A stretch of 64,000 bases of DNA, taken from positions 1,116,001 to 1,180,000 of the forward strand of contig NZ_JAGIOK010000001.1 in NCBI RefSeq assembly GCF_017876655.1, given 5' to 3'. This stretch comes from Microbacterium imperiale (GTDB lineage: Bacteria > Actinomycetota > Actinomycetes > Actinomycetales > Microbacteriaceae). Position numbers and translations under genes: made by a program. The notes beneath the pieces were generated by a model. The model ran no database searches. It had not been told where the DNA came from and saw nothing but the letters and a program-made list of their open reading frames with translations. Of the stretch, positions 36,754 through 47,117 are shown piece after piece (the stretch's first letter is position 1; each line of letters begins with the position of its first letter).

Positions 36754-38580
36754 GTGAGCACCGAGACCCCCGAGGTCGTCGTCAAGGACGGCATCCACTA
36801 CCACCAGTTCGACATCGTGATCGTCGGTGCCGGCGGCGCCGGCATGCGTGCCGCGATCGAGGCCGGTCCGGGTGCGCGCACCGCGGTGATCTCGAAGCTC
36901 TACCCGACGCGCTCGCACACGGGTGCGGCCCAGGGCGGTATGGCGGCGGCGCTGGCCAACGTCGAAGAGGACTCGTGGGAGTGGCACACCTTCGACACGG
37001 TCAAGGGCGGCGACTACCTCGTCGACCAGGACGCGGCTGAGATCCTCGCCAAGGAGGCGATCGACGCCGTCATCGACCTCGAGAACATGGGCCTGCCGTT
37101 CAACCGCACGCCCGAGGGCAAGATCGACCAGCGCCGCTTCGGCGGGCACACCGCCGATCACGGCAAGTCCCCCGTCCGCCGCGCCTGCTACGCGGCGGAC
37201 CGCACGGGCCACATGATCCTGCAGACGCTCTTCCAGAACTGCGTCAAGCTCGGCATCAACTTCTTCAACGAGTACTACGTGCTCGACCTGATCACCGTCA
37301 CCGCCGCCGACGGCAGCACGCAGACGGCGGGTGTGGTCGCGTACGACCTCGCCACCGGCGACCTGCACGTCTTCCACTCGAAGGCGGTCATCTTCGCCAC
37401 CGGCGGCTTCGGCAAGATCTACAAGACGACCTCCAACGCCCACACGCTCACCGGCGATGGCGTCGGCATCGTCTGGCGCAAGGGCCTCCCCCTCGAGGAC
37501 ATGGAGTTCTTCCAGTTCCACCCGACCGGCCTCGCCGGTCTCGGCATCCTCCTGACTGAGGGCGCACGCGGCGAGGGCGCGATCCTGCGCAACGCGTCGG
37601 GCGAGCGCTTCATGGAGCGCTACGCCCCCACGATCAAGGACCTCGCTCCGCGCGACATCGTCTCGCGCTGCATGCAGCAGGAGGTCGCCGAGGGCCGCGG
37701 CGCCGGTCCGCACCGCGACTACGTGCTGCTCGACTGCACCCACCTGGGCGCCGAGGTGCTCGAGACCAAGCTCCCCGACATCACCGAGTTCGCGCGCACC
37801 TACCTCGGCGTCGACCCCGTCGTCAAGCCGGTGCCGGTGATGCCGACGGCGCACTACGCCATGGGCGGCATCCCCACCAACGTCAAGGCCGAGGTTCTCG
37901 CCGACAACACCACGGTCGTGCCCGGCCTGTACGCCGCCGGCGAGTGCGCCTGCGTCTCGGTGCACGGCTCCAACCGCCTCGGCACCAACTCGCTGCTCGA
38001 CATCAACGTCTTCGGCAAGCGCGCCGGACGCAACGCGGTCGAGTACGTCAAGACGGCCGACTTCGTGCCGCTTCCCGACGACCCGGCCGCGGGTGTGCGC
38101 GACCTCATCGAGGGCGTGCGCAACAACGCGGGCACCGAGCGCATCGCCGTGCTGCGCAAGACCCTGCAGGACGAGATGGACAAGGGCGCGCAGGTCTTCC
38201 GCACCGAGGAGTCGCTGCTGCACGTCATGGACGTCATCGCGGACCTTCGCGAGCGGTTCAAGAACATCCACGTCGACGACAAGGGCAAGCGGTTCAACAC
38301 CGACCTGCTCGAGGCGGTCGAGCTGGGCTTCCTCCTCGACATCGCCGAGGTCGTCGTCGTGGCCGCCCGCAACCGCAAGGAGAGCCGCGGCGGTCACATG
38401 CGCGACGACTTCCCCTCGCGCGACGACGAGAACTACATGCAGCACACGATGGCGTACCTCTCGGGCGACCCGCACTCCTCGCACGCCGAGGACCACATCC
38501 GTCTGGACTGGAAGCCCGTCGTCTTCACCAAGAACGAGGCGGGCGAACTGCGGTACCCGCCGCTGGAAAGGAAGTACTGA
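36754..38580 (+). CDS. sdhA: Succinate dehydrogenase flavoprotein subunit
   Basis: SdhA oxidises succinate to fumarate through covalently bound FAD. The 608 residues show the FAD loop [15 protein letters not shown], the FAD-linkage histidine region [14 protein letters not shown], the substrate loop [31 protein letters not shown] and [15 protein letters not shown]. The GTG start is preceded by AAAGG. It is followed by sdhB through a TGATG overlap. Confidence 0.97.
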   Translation: MSTETPEVVVKDGIHYHQFDIVIVGAGGAGMRAAIEAGPGARTAVISKLYPTRSHTGAAQGGMAAALANVEEDSWEWHTFDTVKGGDYLVDQDAAEILAKEAIDAVIDLENMGLPFNRTPEGKIDQRRFGGHTADHGKSPVRRACYAADRTGHMILQTLFQNCVKLGINFFNEYYVLDLITVTAADGSTQTAGVVAYDLATGDLHVFHSKAVIFATGGFGKIYKTTSNAHTLTGDGVGIVWRKGLPLEDMEFFQFHPTGLAGLGILLTEGARGEGAILRNASGERFMERYAPTIKDLAPRDIVSRCMQQEVAEGRGAGPHRDYVLLDCTHLGAEVLETKLPDITEFARTYLGVDPVVKPVPVMPTAHYAMGGIPTNVKAEVLADNTTVVPGLYAAGECACVSVHGSNRLGTNSLLDINVFGKRAGRNAVEYVKTADFVPLPDDPAAGVRDLIEGVRNNAGTERIAVLRKTLQDEMDKGAQVFRTEESLLHVMDVIADLRERFKNIHVDDKGKRFNTDLLEAVELGFLLDIAEVVVVAARNRKESRGGHMRDDFPSRDDENYMQHTMAYLSGDPHSSHAEDHIRLDWKPVVFTKNEAGELRYPPLERKY

Positions 38581-39338
38581 TGACCCTCGTCGCCCCCGAG
38601 ACGGAAGTCACGAACGACACCGGCATCCAGTCGTTCCTCGTCACCTTCATCATCCGCCGGTTCGACCCCGAGGTCGACGCCGAGCCGCGCTGGGTGGACT
38701 ACGACGTCGAGCTGTACTCGACCGACCGCGTGCTCGATGCGCTCCACAAGATTAAGTGGGAGGTCGACGGCTCGCTGACCTTCCGCCGCTCGTGCGCGCA
38801 CGGCATCTGCGGGTCGGACGCGATGCGCATCAACGGCCGCAACCGGCTCGCGTGCAAGACCCTGATCAAGGACCTCGACATCTCGCAGCCGATCTACGTC
38901 GAGGCGATCAAGGGCCTGCCGCTCGAGAAGGACCTCGTCGTCGACATGGAGCCGTTCTTCGCCTCCTACCGCGACGTGCAGCCCTTCCTCATCGCGAACT
39001 CGAAGCCCGAGGCGGGCAAGGAGCGCATCCAGACGATCGCCGACCGCGAGATCTTCGACGACACCACCAAGTGCATCCTGTGCGCCGCGTGCACGTCGTC
39101 GTGCCCCGTGTTCTGGACCGACGGGCAGTACTTCGGCCCCGCCGCGATCGTCAACGCGCACCGCTTCATCTTCGACTCGCGTGACGACGCGGGCGATGTG
39201 CGTCTCGACATCCTCAACGACAAGGAAGGCGTGTGGCGCTGCCGCACGACCTTCAACTGCACCGAGGCGTGCCCCCGCGGCATCGAGGTGACCAAGGCGA
39301 TCGCCGAGGTCAAGCAGGCGGTTCTGCGCGGCCGGTGA
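38580..39338 (+). CDS. sdhB: Succinate dehydrogenase iron-sulfur subunit
   Basis: SdhB carries electrons from FAD to quinone through three clusters. The 252 residues contain the 2Fe-2S binding set SCAHGICGSDAM...RLAC, and in the C half CILCAACTSSCP and CTEACPRG for the 4Fe-4S and 3Fe-4S clusters. Length and cysteine spacing are normal. It is the last gene of the sdh operon, followed by a weak hairpin. Confidence 0.97.
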   Translation: MTLVAPETEVTNDTGIQSFLVTFIIRRFDPEVDAEPRWVDYDVELYSTDRVLDALHKIKWEVDGSLTFRRSCAHGICGSDAMRINGRNRLACKTLIKDLDISQPIYVEAIKGLPLEKDLVVDMEPFFASYRDVQPFLIANSKPEAGKERIQTIADREIFDDTTKCILCAACTSSCPVFWTDGQYFGPAAIVNAHRFIFDSRDDAGDVRLDILNDKEGVWRCRTTFNCTEACPRGIEVTKAIAEVKQAVLRGR

Positions 39339-39339
39339 C

Positions 39340-39374
39340 GGGCGCGGCCTGCCGGGCCACCCGTCGCCGCGCCC
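39340..39374 (+). terminator. Possible terminator after sdhB
   Basis: GGGCGCGG (39340-39347) pairs perfectly with CCGCGCCC (39367-39374) around a 19-nt loop. It begins 2 nt after the sdhB stop codon. No T-tract, so the call is tentative. Confidence 0.35.
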
Positions 39375-39383
39375 CGCGGCCGG

Positions 39384-39389
39384 TACATT
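39384..39389 (+). promoter_or_regulatory. -10 box of the yihY-like gene (leaderless)
   Basis: TACATT ends 7 nt before the GTG at 39397; no ribosome binding site is visible between them. Confidence 0.45.
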
Positions 39390-39396
39390 CGAGGGT

Positions 39397-40560
39397 GTGA
39401 CCACCGATCCGTCGAGCGCCGACGCGCTGCGCGATCGGTGGGACTCCTCGCGGCTGCGCGAGCGCCTCGACCAGCCGATCGAGCGCGCGACCACGATCAC
39501 CCGCCGCACGCTCGGCTGGTTCCCGATCCGGGTCTGGCGCCACTTCTTGCGCCACAACGGGTTCCTGCTCGCGGCGAGCATCAGCTATCAGTCGCTGTTC
39601 GCGCTCTTCGCGACGCTGTACTCCGCGTTCGCGGTCGTCGGCCTCTGGCTCGGCGGCTCGTCGGCCGCGATCGACGCGCTCATCCGCGTCGTCAACTCGT
39701 ACATCCCCGAGCTGATCTCGACCGGCGGTCCCGTCTCGCCCGACGACGTGACCGCTATCGCCCGCGACAGCGGCAGCGTGCTCGCCGTCACCGGCGCCGT
39801 GGCTCTCTCGGTCGCCGTCTGGACCGCGATCGGTTTCGTCACGTTCACCCGGCGGGCGGTGCGCGACATCTTCGGGCTGCCGTTCGACACGCGCAACTAC
39901 GTCCTGCTGAAGCTGCGCGACTTCGGCGCCGCGATCCTGTTCGGACTGGCACTCGTCCTGGGCGCGGCGCTGGGTCTGGTCGCCGGCGGTGTCGTGCGCC
40001 AGGTCTTCGACTTCTTCGACGTGCCGTACGAGTCGATCACCATCGACGTGCTGAGCCGCCTGGCGTCGGTGCTCGTCGCGATCGTCCTGAACGCCGCGGC
40101 ACTGACCGGACTGATCCGGTTCCTCACCGGGACCTCGCTGCCGTGGCGCACGATCATGCCGGGAGCCCTCTTCGGCGGCGTCACGCTCAGCCTGCTGCAG
40201 CTCGGCGCCGGCTTCCTCGCCGTCTACTCCCCCACCAACCCCCTGCTGGCGACGTTCTCGGTGCTGATCGGCTTCCTCCTGTGGCTGCGCCTGGCGGGGA
40301 TCGTCATGCTCGTCGCGGCGTCGTGGGTGGCCGTATCGGCGGCCGACGACGACATCCCGCTCGTGGTGAAGACCGACGAGGAGCGGCGCGCCGACGAGCG
40401 TCGCGCTCTGCGGCTGATCGCCGAGGCCCAGGTTCGGGATGCCGAGCGCGCACTCGCGGACGCCGGCTGGTGGCGACGCGCCTCGGCACGCCGCGCCGTC
40501 CGGCAGGCGCGCGCCCTGCTCGCGCGGCTCGACGAGAACGAGGCGGGCACGCCCGGGTGA
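39397..40560 (+). CDS. YihY/BrkB-family inner-membrane protein
   Basis: This 387-residue protein has a cytosolic N terminus and about six membrane helices. It shows the family stretches FLRHNGFLLAASISYQSLFA, RRAVRDIFGLPFDTRNYVLLKLRDFG and TNPLLATFSVLIGFLLWLRL. A hydrophilic C-terminal tail of about 70 residues is rich in Arg/Ala/Glu and probably helical. The family was once annotated as RNase BN, but the function is unknown; transport or envelope roles have been suggested. A TACATT box precedes the GTG. Confidence 0.88.
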   Translation: MTTDPSSADALRDRWDSSRLRERLDQPIERATTITRRTLGWFPIRVWRHFLRHNGFLLAASISYQSLFALFATLYSAFAVVGLWLGGSSAAIDALIRVVNSYIPELISTGGPVSPDDVTAIARDSGSVLAVTGAVALSVAVWTAIGFVTFTRRAVRDIFGLPFDTRNYVLLKLRDFGAAILFGLALVLGAALGLVAGGVVRQVFDFFDVPYESITIDVLSRLASVLVAIVLNAAALTGLIRFLTGTSLPWRTIMPGALFGGVTLSLLQLGAGFLAVYSPTNPLLATFSVLIGFLLWLRLAGIVMLVAASWVAVSAADDDIPLVVKTDEERRADERRALRLIAEAQVRDAERALADAGWWRRASARRAVRQARALLARLDENEAGTPG

Positions 40561-40593
40561 CGCGTCGGGAGCGGCTGTGTCGCCGGCCCCGGT

Positions 40594-40599
40594 TACGCT
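40594..40599 (+). promoter_or_regulatory. -10 box of xthA (leaderless)
   Basis: TACGCT ends 7 nt before the GTG at 40607, which fixes the start inside a longer open frame. Confidence 0.45.
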
Positions 40600-40606
40600 G
40601 ACACGC

Positions 40607-41446
40607 GTGTCACGCCAGCTCCGCATCGCCTCCGTCAACGTCAACGGCATCCGCGCCGCCGCCCGCAAAGGCATGCACGACTGGCTCGAGACGGCCGATG
40701 TCGACATCCTGACGCTGCAAGAGGTGCGCGCCCAGGCTTCCGACCTCGCCGCCGCCCTGCCCGGGTGGCACTTCGTCGCCGACGAGGCGCTGGCGAAGGG
40801 CCGCGCGGGCGTCGCGATCGCCGCCCGTGAGCCTCTCGACGTCTGGCGCATCGAGCTCGGCGACGACGACCTCGACTCGAAGGGACGCTGGGTCGAGGCC
40901 GACATCGAGGTCGCCGGCGAGCACCTCACCGTGGTGAGCGCCTACGTGTTCACGGGCGAGGCCGACACCGACAAGCAGGTGGCGAAGTACGCGTTCCTCG
41001 ACGCGATGGAGAGCCGGATGCCGCACCTCGGCCCCCTCGCCGTCATCACCGGCGACCTCAACGTCGGGCACCGCGAGTTCGACATCCGCAACTGGAAGGG
41101 AAACCGCAAGAAGGCCGGCTTCCTGCCGCGCGAGCGCGCCTACTTCGACCGTTTCACCGGCCCCACGGGCGAGCCGGTCGCGACGGTCGACGGCGAGACC
41201 GGAACGGGCCTGGGCTGGGTCGACGTCGGCCGCCGCTTCGCCGGCGAGGTCGACGGGCCGTACACGTGGTGGTCGAACCGCGGCAAGGCGTTCGACACCG
41301 ACACCGGCTGGCGGATCGACTACCACCTCGCGACGCCCGCCCTCGCCGAGCGCGTCGCCGACTACCGGGTCGTGCGCGCCCCCTCGTGGGACACGCGCTG
41401 GAGCGACCACGCACCGGTCGTCGCCGACTACGTCTTCCCCGGCTGA
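40607..41446 (+). CDS. xthA: Exodeoxyribonuclease III (AP endonuclease family)
   Basis: The enzyme cleaves at abasic sites and trims 3' ends in base excision repair. The 279-residue EEP-fold protein has RIASVNVNGIRAAARKG, ILTLQEVRAQ (metal-binding Glu), VITGDLNVGH and the C-terminal WRIDYHLAT...WSDHAPVVADY with the catalytic Asp-His. The start is the GTG with a TACGCT box 7 nt upstream; the upstream part of the open frame has no homology. A second repair enzyme, an Fpg/Nei glycosylase, is at 44917. Confidence 0.95.
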   Translation: MSRQLRIASVNVNGIRAAARKGMHDWLETADVDILTLQEVRAQASDLAAALPGWHFVADEALAKGRAGVAIAAREPLDVWRIELGDDDLDSKGRWVEADIEVAGEHLTVVSAYVFTGEADTDKQVAKYAFLDAMESRMPHLGPLAVITGDLNVGHREFDIRNWKGNRKKAGFLPRERAYFDRFTGPTGEPVATVDGETGTGLGWVDVGRRFAGEVDGPYTWWSNRGKAFDTDTGWRIDYHLATPALAERVADYRVVRAPSWDTRWSDHAPVVADYVFPG

Positions 41447-41476
41447 GGGCCGCTCCGCGGCGCCCCGGCCCGCCCG

Positions 41477-42998
<1,522 letters not shown>

Positions 42999-43064
42999 AC
43001 GGCATCCGGCGGCTCGGTAGGGTCGGAAGGGTCGGTCGCAGCGCTGTGTCCCGTCGGAGATGTC

Positions 43065-43133
43065 CCGTCGACAGGCTGAGCGCCGTACTCATCGCCCGCT
43101 GAGCCCCGGAGACCGCGCTGAGCCTGTGGACGG
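43065..43133. repeat. GTCGACAGGCTGAG-family inverted repeat, copy A
   Basis: The left arm CCGTCGACAGGCTGAGCGC (43065-43083) pairs with the right arm at 43115-43133 at 17 of 19 positions, around 31 nt. It lies between the SseB-like gene and the 3' end of the second DUF559 gene. The preceding TGTCCCGTCG is also present as a nearby direct duplicate. Confidence 0.75.
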
Positions 43134-43153
43134 CACAGCTCGCGCGTTCGACC

Positions 43154-44035
43154 TCAGCGACCGCGAACCGGCTGCGGTCCGCGCGCGAGGAGCCCGCGAA
43201 CAGCTGCGAGCACCCGCTCCGGCCGCCACATGATGTCGGCGGCCATGGGTCGCAGCGTCACGTACCCCAGGGCGGCCGCCGCCAGGTCGCGTGCGCTGTC
43301 TCGGCGACGCGCGTCGAGTCCGGCGTGGTGGGCCTCGCTGTCGCACTCGACGATCAACCAGCCGTCCACGAGCAGGTCGACGCGTCCGACCCCGGCGATG
43401 CGCACCTGCACCTCGACCGTCCGGGCTATCCCCCGCAGCAGCAGGCGCATGAGCGTCTCGGGTCCCGATTCCGCCCGCGCATCGATGAGACGCCGCAACG
43501 GCGAGTACTTCACCGGCAGAGCCGCGAAGACGACGGCGAGATCGGACTCATCCAGCACTCCCTGGTGCAGGGCGCTGTCGATCGTCGCGACGGCCGCGCG
43601 CGGCGGCTGGCACTCCACCGCCCGCACGACAGCATCGACGATGCCCGAGCACACGTGATGCCGGGCGCGCGGATCGAGCGGCGGCGTCCAGTGCAGCACG
43701 GGTCGCTCGAAACGGTCACCGGCGATGTCCGGCACCCGCGACGCGGTGCGGGGCAGTTGGACGTGCGGACCGCTGCGATCGAGCACGAACACGTCCGCCA
43801 GCCGCAGCAAGCTCACGCAGGTCAGCCGGCCACCCAGGGCAACGGCCGTCACGACCGGCTCCGGGACGTCCGCAGCCAGGTACGACCCCCGACGCGGACG
43901 GAGGAGTCGCCCGGCGGCGACCGCCTCGGCCATGTCGCGCTTCCGAAGGCCGTCAGCGCGCAGCTCGGCCGACGACCATCGCCGCAGATTCAGGATCTCG
44001 GCGGGGTGCGAGGGCGACGCGGTGCGATGGCTCAT
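43154..44035 (-). CDS. DUF559/Vsr-like nuclease-fold protein (paralogue 2)
   Basis: This 293-residue protein is related over its full length to the product of 25262-26065. The N-terminal winged-helix-like part is RWSSAELRADGLRKRDMAEA, RRGSYLAA. The nuclease-fold core has ESGPETLMRLLLRGI, GVGRVDLLVDGWLIVECDSEAHH and RDSARDLAAAALGYVTLRPMAADI. The ATG at 44035 is chosen because a CACGGT box ends 6 nt upstream; the open frame continues through repeat copy B to 44212 without homology. It has no obvious partner gene and is bracketed by two inverted repeats of one family. Confidence 0.75.
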   Translation of the reverse strand: MSHRTASPSHPAEILNLRRWSSAELRADGLRKRDMAEAVAAGRLLRPRRGSYLAADVPEPVVTAVALGGRLTCVSLLRLADVFVLDRSGPHVQLPRTASRVPDIAGDRFERPVLHWTPPLDPRARHHVCSGIVDAVVRAVECQPPRAAVATIDSALHQGVLDESDLAVVFAALPVKYSPLRRLIDARAESGPETLMRLLLRGIARTVEVQVRIAGVGRVDLLVDGWLIVECDSEAHHAGLDARRRDSARDLAAAALGYVTLRPMAADIMWRPERVLAAVRGLLARGPQPVRGR

Positions 44036-44134
44036 CCGGACACCGTGCCGCGACGCGTGCGGGCTCCCGCCGGCGGCGGCCCGAATTGTGAGCCGTTCGC
44101 CGCCGTCAAGCGTTGGGGGTGCGGCGACGTCGTT

Positions 44135-44210
44135 GTGCCGTCGACAGGCTGAGATAGGCGCCCGCCCGCGAATCCCGACCCTAAGCGGGCGCTGAGCCTG
44201 TGGACGGCAC
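44135..44210. repeat. GTCGACAGGCTGAG-family inverted repeat, copy B
   Basis: The left arm GTGCCGTCGACAGGCTGAG (44135-44153) pairs with 44192-44210 at 17 of 19 positions; the same two positions are mismatched as in copy A. The interior adds GCGCCCGC (44158-44165) facing GCGGGCGC (44185-44192). It lies upstream of the second DUF559 gene. Confidence 0.75.
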
Positions 44211-44221
44211 ACGCACCGGCT

Positions 44222-44287
44222 GCCACAGCCACAGCCACAGCCACAGCCACAGCCACAGCCACAGCCACAGCCATAGCCACAGCCACA
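44222..44287 (+). repeat. Hexanucleotide microsatellite (GCCACA)x11
   Basis: Eleven tandem GCCACA units; the ninth is GCCATA. The tract ends 8 nt before the TAGGGT -10 box of the next gene. Read on the minus strand it gives a Trp-Leu repeat in one open frame, but nothing suggests it is translated. The rest of 44036-44307 holds only repeat copy B and the promoter. Confidence 0.9.
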
Positions 44288-44295
44288 CCGGTCGG

Positions 44296-44301
44296 TAGGG
44301 T
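44296..44301 (+). promoter_or_regulatory. -10 box of GNAT gene 44308 (leaderless)
   Basis: TAGGGT ends 6 nt before the ATG. The adjacent microsatellite occupies the region where a -35 element would lie. Confidence 0.45.
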
Positions 44302-44307
44302 CGGCAC

Positions 44308-44904
44308 ATGCGACCGGTGACCCTGCGAACCGCCCGGCTCGAGCTGTCGATCCCGACGACCGCCGACGTCGATGCCATCACCGCCGCAGCCCAGGACCCG
44401 GAGGTCCCGCGGTGGACGACCGTGCCCTCGCCGTACCACCGGTCTCACGCCGAGGAGTTCGTCGCGAAGGCGGCGACCTGGTGGGACGAGCAGAGCGAGC
44501 TGACGTGGGGCATCCGCGTGAACGGCGCGTGGGTCGGCATGATCGGGCTGCACGGCACGACGCCGGGCGGGGCGGCCGAGATCGGGTTCTGGATGAGCGC
44601 TCCCACGCGCGGTCACGGGTACCTGACCGAGGCGGCGCGCGCGGTGATCGACTTCGGTTTCGCCGATCCGCTGTCGCTCGCGCGCATCCAGTGGCGCGCG
44701 ATCGTCGGCAACGTCGCGTCGGCGCGCACCGCGCGAAGCCTGGGCTTCCACTACGAGGGTCTGCTCCGCCAGGGGCTGTCGGATCCGCGGGGCCGCCACG
44801 ACGGGTGGATCGCCGCGCTCCTTCCCACCGACGACCGCGCCCCGCAGCCGTGGCCGGTCCTCGGCGACGACGCAAGCCGGGTGCCGCGCGGGGGTGGTGC
44901 GTGA
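44308..44904 (+). CDS. GNAT-family N-acetyltransferase (RimJ/RimL-like)
   Basis: The 198-residue protein has an N-terminal RPVTLRTARLELSIPTTADVDAI, the central AAEIGFWMSAPTRGHGYLTEAAR with the acetyl-CoA loop R-G-H-G-Y, and the C-terminal VGNVASARTARSLGFHYEGLLRQG. All three are hallmarks of RimJ/RimL-type acetyltransferases. The acceptor is unknown. It is followed 12 nt later by the glycosylase gene. Unusually, a microsatellite abuts its promoter. Confidence 0.88.
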   Translation: MRPVTLRTARLELSIPTTADVDAITAAAQDPEVPRWTTVPSPYHRSHAEEFVAKAATWWDEQSELTWGIRVNGAWVGMIGLHGTTPGGAAEIGFWMSAPTRGHGYLTEAARAVIDFGFADPLSLARIQWRAIVGNVASARTARSLGFHYEGLLRQGLSDPRGRHDGWIAALLPTDDRAPQPWPVLGDDASRVPRGGGA

Positions 44905-44916
44905 CAGGATGACGCC

Positions 44917-45780
44917 ATGCCCGAGATGCCGGAAGTGCAGGGACTCGTCGACTACCTCGGCGAGCGCCTCGCCGGGCGCCGCGTCACGAAGGCGCGGATC
45001 AGCGCGATCTCGGCATTGAAGACCTACGATCCGCCGATCGAGTCGCTCGAAGGCACGACGGTCGTCGCGACCTCTCGTCATGGCAAGTTCGTCGACCTGT
45101 CCACCGATGCCGGAACGCACCTCGTGTTCCACCTCGCGAAGGCGGGCTGGTTGCGCTGGTACGACCTGCTTCCGTCGACCGTCATCCGCCCGGGCAAGAC
45201 GCCCATCGCGCTGCGCGTCGGTTTCGACGACGACTCGGGCTTCGACCTCACCGAGGCCGGCACGAAGAAGTCCCTCGCCGTGTACGTGGTGCGCGACCCC
45301 GCCGAGGTGCCGGGCATCGCCCGCCTCGGCCCCGACCCGCTCGATCCTTCGTTCGACCGCGCTGCCCTCGCGAGCCTGCTCGCCGGTCGCCGCACCCAGA
45401 TCAAGGGCGTGCTGCGCGATCAGTCGATCATCGCGGGTATCGGCAACGCCTACTCGGACGAGATCCTGCACGCCGCAAAGATGTCGCCGTACGCGCTGGC
45501 GGGGAACCTCGACGACGGCGAGATCGACCGCCTGTATGCCGCGCTGTCGGCCACTCTGGCCGAGGCCGTCGCTGCGGCATCCGGCAAGCCCCCCGCCGAT
45601 CTGAAGGACGCCAAGCGTCGCGGCATGCGGGTGCACGGGCGCCGGGGCGAGGCGTGCCCGGTCTGCGGCGACGAGGTGCGCAGCGTCTTCTTCGCCGACA
45701 ACAGCCTCGAGTACTGCCCCACCTGCCAGACCGGCGGCAAGCTGCTCGCCGATCGCCGGCTCTCACGCCTGCTCAAGTGA
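44917..45780 (+). CDS. Fpg/Nei-family DNA glycosylase
   Basis: This bifunctional glycosylase/AP lyase family excises oxidised bases. The start MPEMPEVQG aligns with the E. coli Fpg start MPELPEVE, so the N-terminal Pro2-Glu3 catalytic pair is intact. The catalytic lysine is Lys57 (SRHGKFVDL), the helix-two-turn-helix includes LRDQSIIAGIGNAYSDEIL, and the zinc finger has CPVC...YCPTC. The 287-residue length is normal. The choice between 8-oxoguanine (MutM) and Nei-like specificity is uncertain. Confidence 0.92.
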   Translation: MPEMPEVQGLVDYLGERLAGRRVTKARISAISALKTYDPPIESLEGTTVVATSRHGKFVDLSTDAGTHLVFHLAKAGWLRWYDLLPSTVIRPGKTPIALRVGFDDDSGFDLTEAGTKKSLAVYVVRDPAEVPGIARLGPDPLDPSFDRAALASLLAGRRTQIKGVLRDQSIIAGIGNAYSDEILHAAKMSPYALAGNLDDGEIDRLYAALSATLAEAVAAASGKPPADLKDAKRRGMRVHGRRGEACPVCGDEVRSVFFADNSLEYCPTCQTGGKLLADRRLSRLLK

Positions 45781-45820
45781 CGGCAGAAGTCGGGAATGCC
45801 GCCCGCACCGCCGCGTTGAG

Positions 45821-45826
45821 TACGAT
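45821..45826 (+). promoter_or_regulatory. -10 box of the riboflavin operon
   Basis: TACGAT lies 12 nt before the first paired base of the FMN riboswitch, placing transcription start a few bases before the aptamer. Confidence 0.45.
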
Positions 45827-45838
45827 CGGAGTATTGAA

Positions 45839-45981
45839 CGTGCTCCGGGGTCGGTGAGAATCCGAACCGGCGGTGAGAGTCCGCGACCCTCGAGGCCCTC
45901 GGGCCGAGAGGTTGATCCGGTGGAATTCCGGGACCGACGGTGATGCGACGCGAGTCGCGAGTCCGGATGAGAGGCAGCACG
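45839..45981 (+). ncRNA. FMN riboswitch (RFN element)
   Basis: The basal stem is CGTGCT (45839-45844) with AGCACG (45976-45981). Conserved RFN blocks are seen in order: TCCGGGGTCGGTGAGAATCC, GAACCGGCGGTGAGAGTCCGC, GATCCGGTGGAATTCCG, GACCGACGGTGA and GAGTCCGGATGAGAGGCAGC. A GCAGCG-TTCG-CGCTGC hairpin (45982-45997) follows directly. No T-tract is present, so control may be translational or Rho-linked. It regulates ribD-ribE-ribBA-ribH in response to FMN. Confidence 0.95.
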
Positions 45982-46040
45982 GCAGCGTTCGCGCTGCGCG
46001 CGCCCGCCCGCGTCCCCGGAGACTGACCGAAGGACGAAGG

Positions 46041-47117
46041 ATGCCGGGCATCACCGATCGCGAGACCGCGGCGATGCAGCGTGCGTTCGAGATCGCACTG
46101 CGCGGTCCCCGCGGCGCGAATCCGCAGGTCGGTGCCGTCTTGCTGCGGCCGGACGGCACGGTGCTCGCCGAGGGCTGGCACCGCGGCGCCGGCACCCCGC
46201 ACGCCGAGGTCGACGCGCTCTCGCGCATCTCGCCCGACGACGCCCGCGGCGCGACCGCGGTGGTGAGTCTCGAGCCCTGCAACCACACGGGGCGCACCGG
46301 CCCGTGCGCCGTCGCCCTCATCGAGGCGGGCATCGCCCGCGTCGTCTACGCCGTGTCGGATCCGGGCGACGCGTCCTCGGGCGGCGCCCGCCGCCTGCGC
46401 GAGGCCGGCGTCGACGTCGTCGGCGGCGTCCTCGAGGCCGCGGGCCGGGAGCTCATCGACGGGTGGCTGACCGTGCAGCGCCTCGGCCGACCGCATGTGA
46501 CGGTCAAGTGGGCGCAGTCGCTCGACGGCCGGGCCGCGGCGGCAGACGGCACGAGCCAATGGATCACCGGTCCTGCCGCGCGGGCCGACGTGCATCGGCG
46601 GCGCAGCGAGGCGGACGCCATCGTCGTGGGCACGGGCACGCTCCTCGCGGACGACCCCGCCCTCACCGCCCGCCGCCCCGACGGCACGCTCTACGACGAG
46701 CAGCCGATGCCCGTGATCCTCGGCGCGCGCGGCATCCCGGACGACGCGCTCGTGCAGCGGCATCCGCGCCCCCTGCTGCACCGTGACGGCGAGAACCTCG
46801 GGGGCGAGAGCCCGAACGGACCCTCGCTCATGACCGAACTGCGCGAGCTCGGAGTGCAGCGCGTGTTCGTCGAGGGCGGCCCGACGATCGCGAGCGCGTT
46901 CCTGCGCGCGGGGCTCGCCGATGAGATCCTCGCCTACGTCGCGCCGACGCTGCTCGGGCTCGGTGCCGATGGCTCCGACCGTCCCGCGCTGCGCTCGCTC
47001 GGCGTCGAGACGATCGACCAGCAGCGCCGCCTGCGAGTGACATCCGTTCAGACGCTCGGCGACGATCTGCTGATCGTCGCCGCCCCCGAGACATCCCCGG
47101 CAGAAGGAGACGCCTGA
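46041..47117 (+). CDS. ribD: Bifunctional diaminohydroxyphosphoribosylaminopyrimidine deaminase / 5-amino-6-(5-phosphoribosylamino)uracil reductase
   Basis: RibD carries out the deamination and the NADPH reduction that follow GTP opening in riboflavin synthesis. In 358 residues, the N-terminal zinc deaminase has TPHAEVDAL (His54, Glu56) and EPCNHTGRTGPC (Cys80, Cys89). The reductase half has VKWAQSLDGRAAAADGTSQW, ADAIVVGTGTLLADDP and VFVEGGPTIASAFL. The ATG is preceded by GAAGG and lies 60 nt after the riboswitch. It overlaps ribE by TGATG. Confidence 0.96.
   Translation: MPGITDRETAAMQRAFEIALRGPRGANPQVGAVLLRPDGTVLAEGWHRGAGTPHAEVDALSRISPDDARGATAVVSLEPCNHTGRTGPCAVALIEAGIARVVYAVSDPGDASSGGARRLREAGVDVVGGVLEAAGRELIDGWLTVQRLGRPHVTVKWAQSLDGRAAAADGTSQWITGPAARADVHRRRSEADAIVVGTGTLLADDPALTARRPDGTLYDEQPMPVILGARGIPDDALVQRHPRPLLHRDGENLGGESPNGPSLMTELRELGVQRVFVEGGPTIASAFLRAGLADEILAYVAPTLLGLGADGSDRPALRSLGVETIDQQRRLRVTSVQTLGDDLLIVAAPETSPAEGDA

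Noticed and set aside
44181..44381. Minus-strand frame encoding a Trp-Leu repeat
   Set aside because: It is the translation of the GCCACA microsatellite with no ribosome binding site, promoter or family resemblance.
45982..46030. Intrinsic terminator for the FMN riboswitch
   Set aside because: The GCAGCG-TTCG-CGCTGC hairpin is real but has no following T-tract, so a transcriptional terminator could not be claimed.
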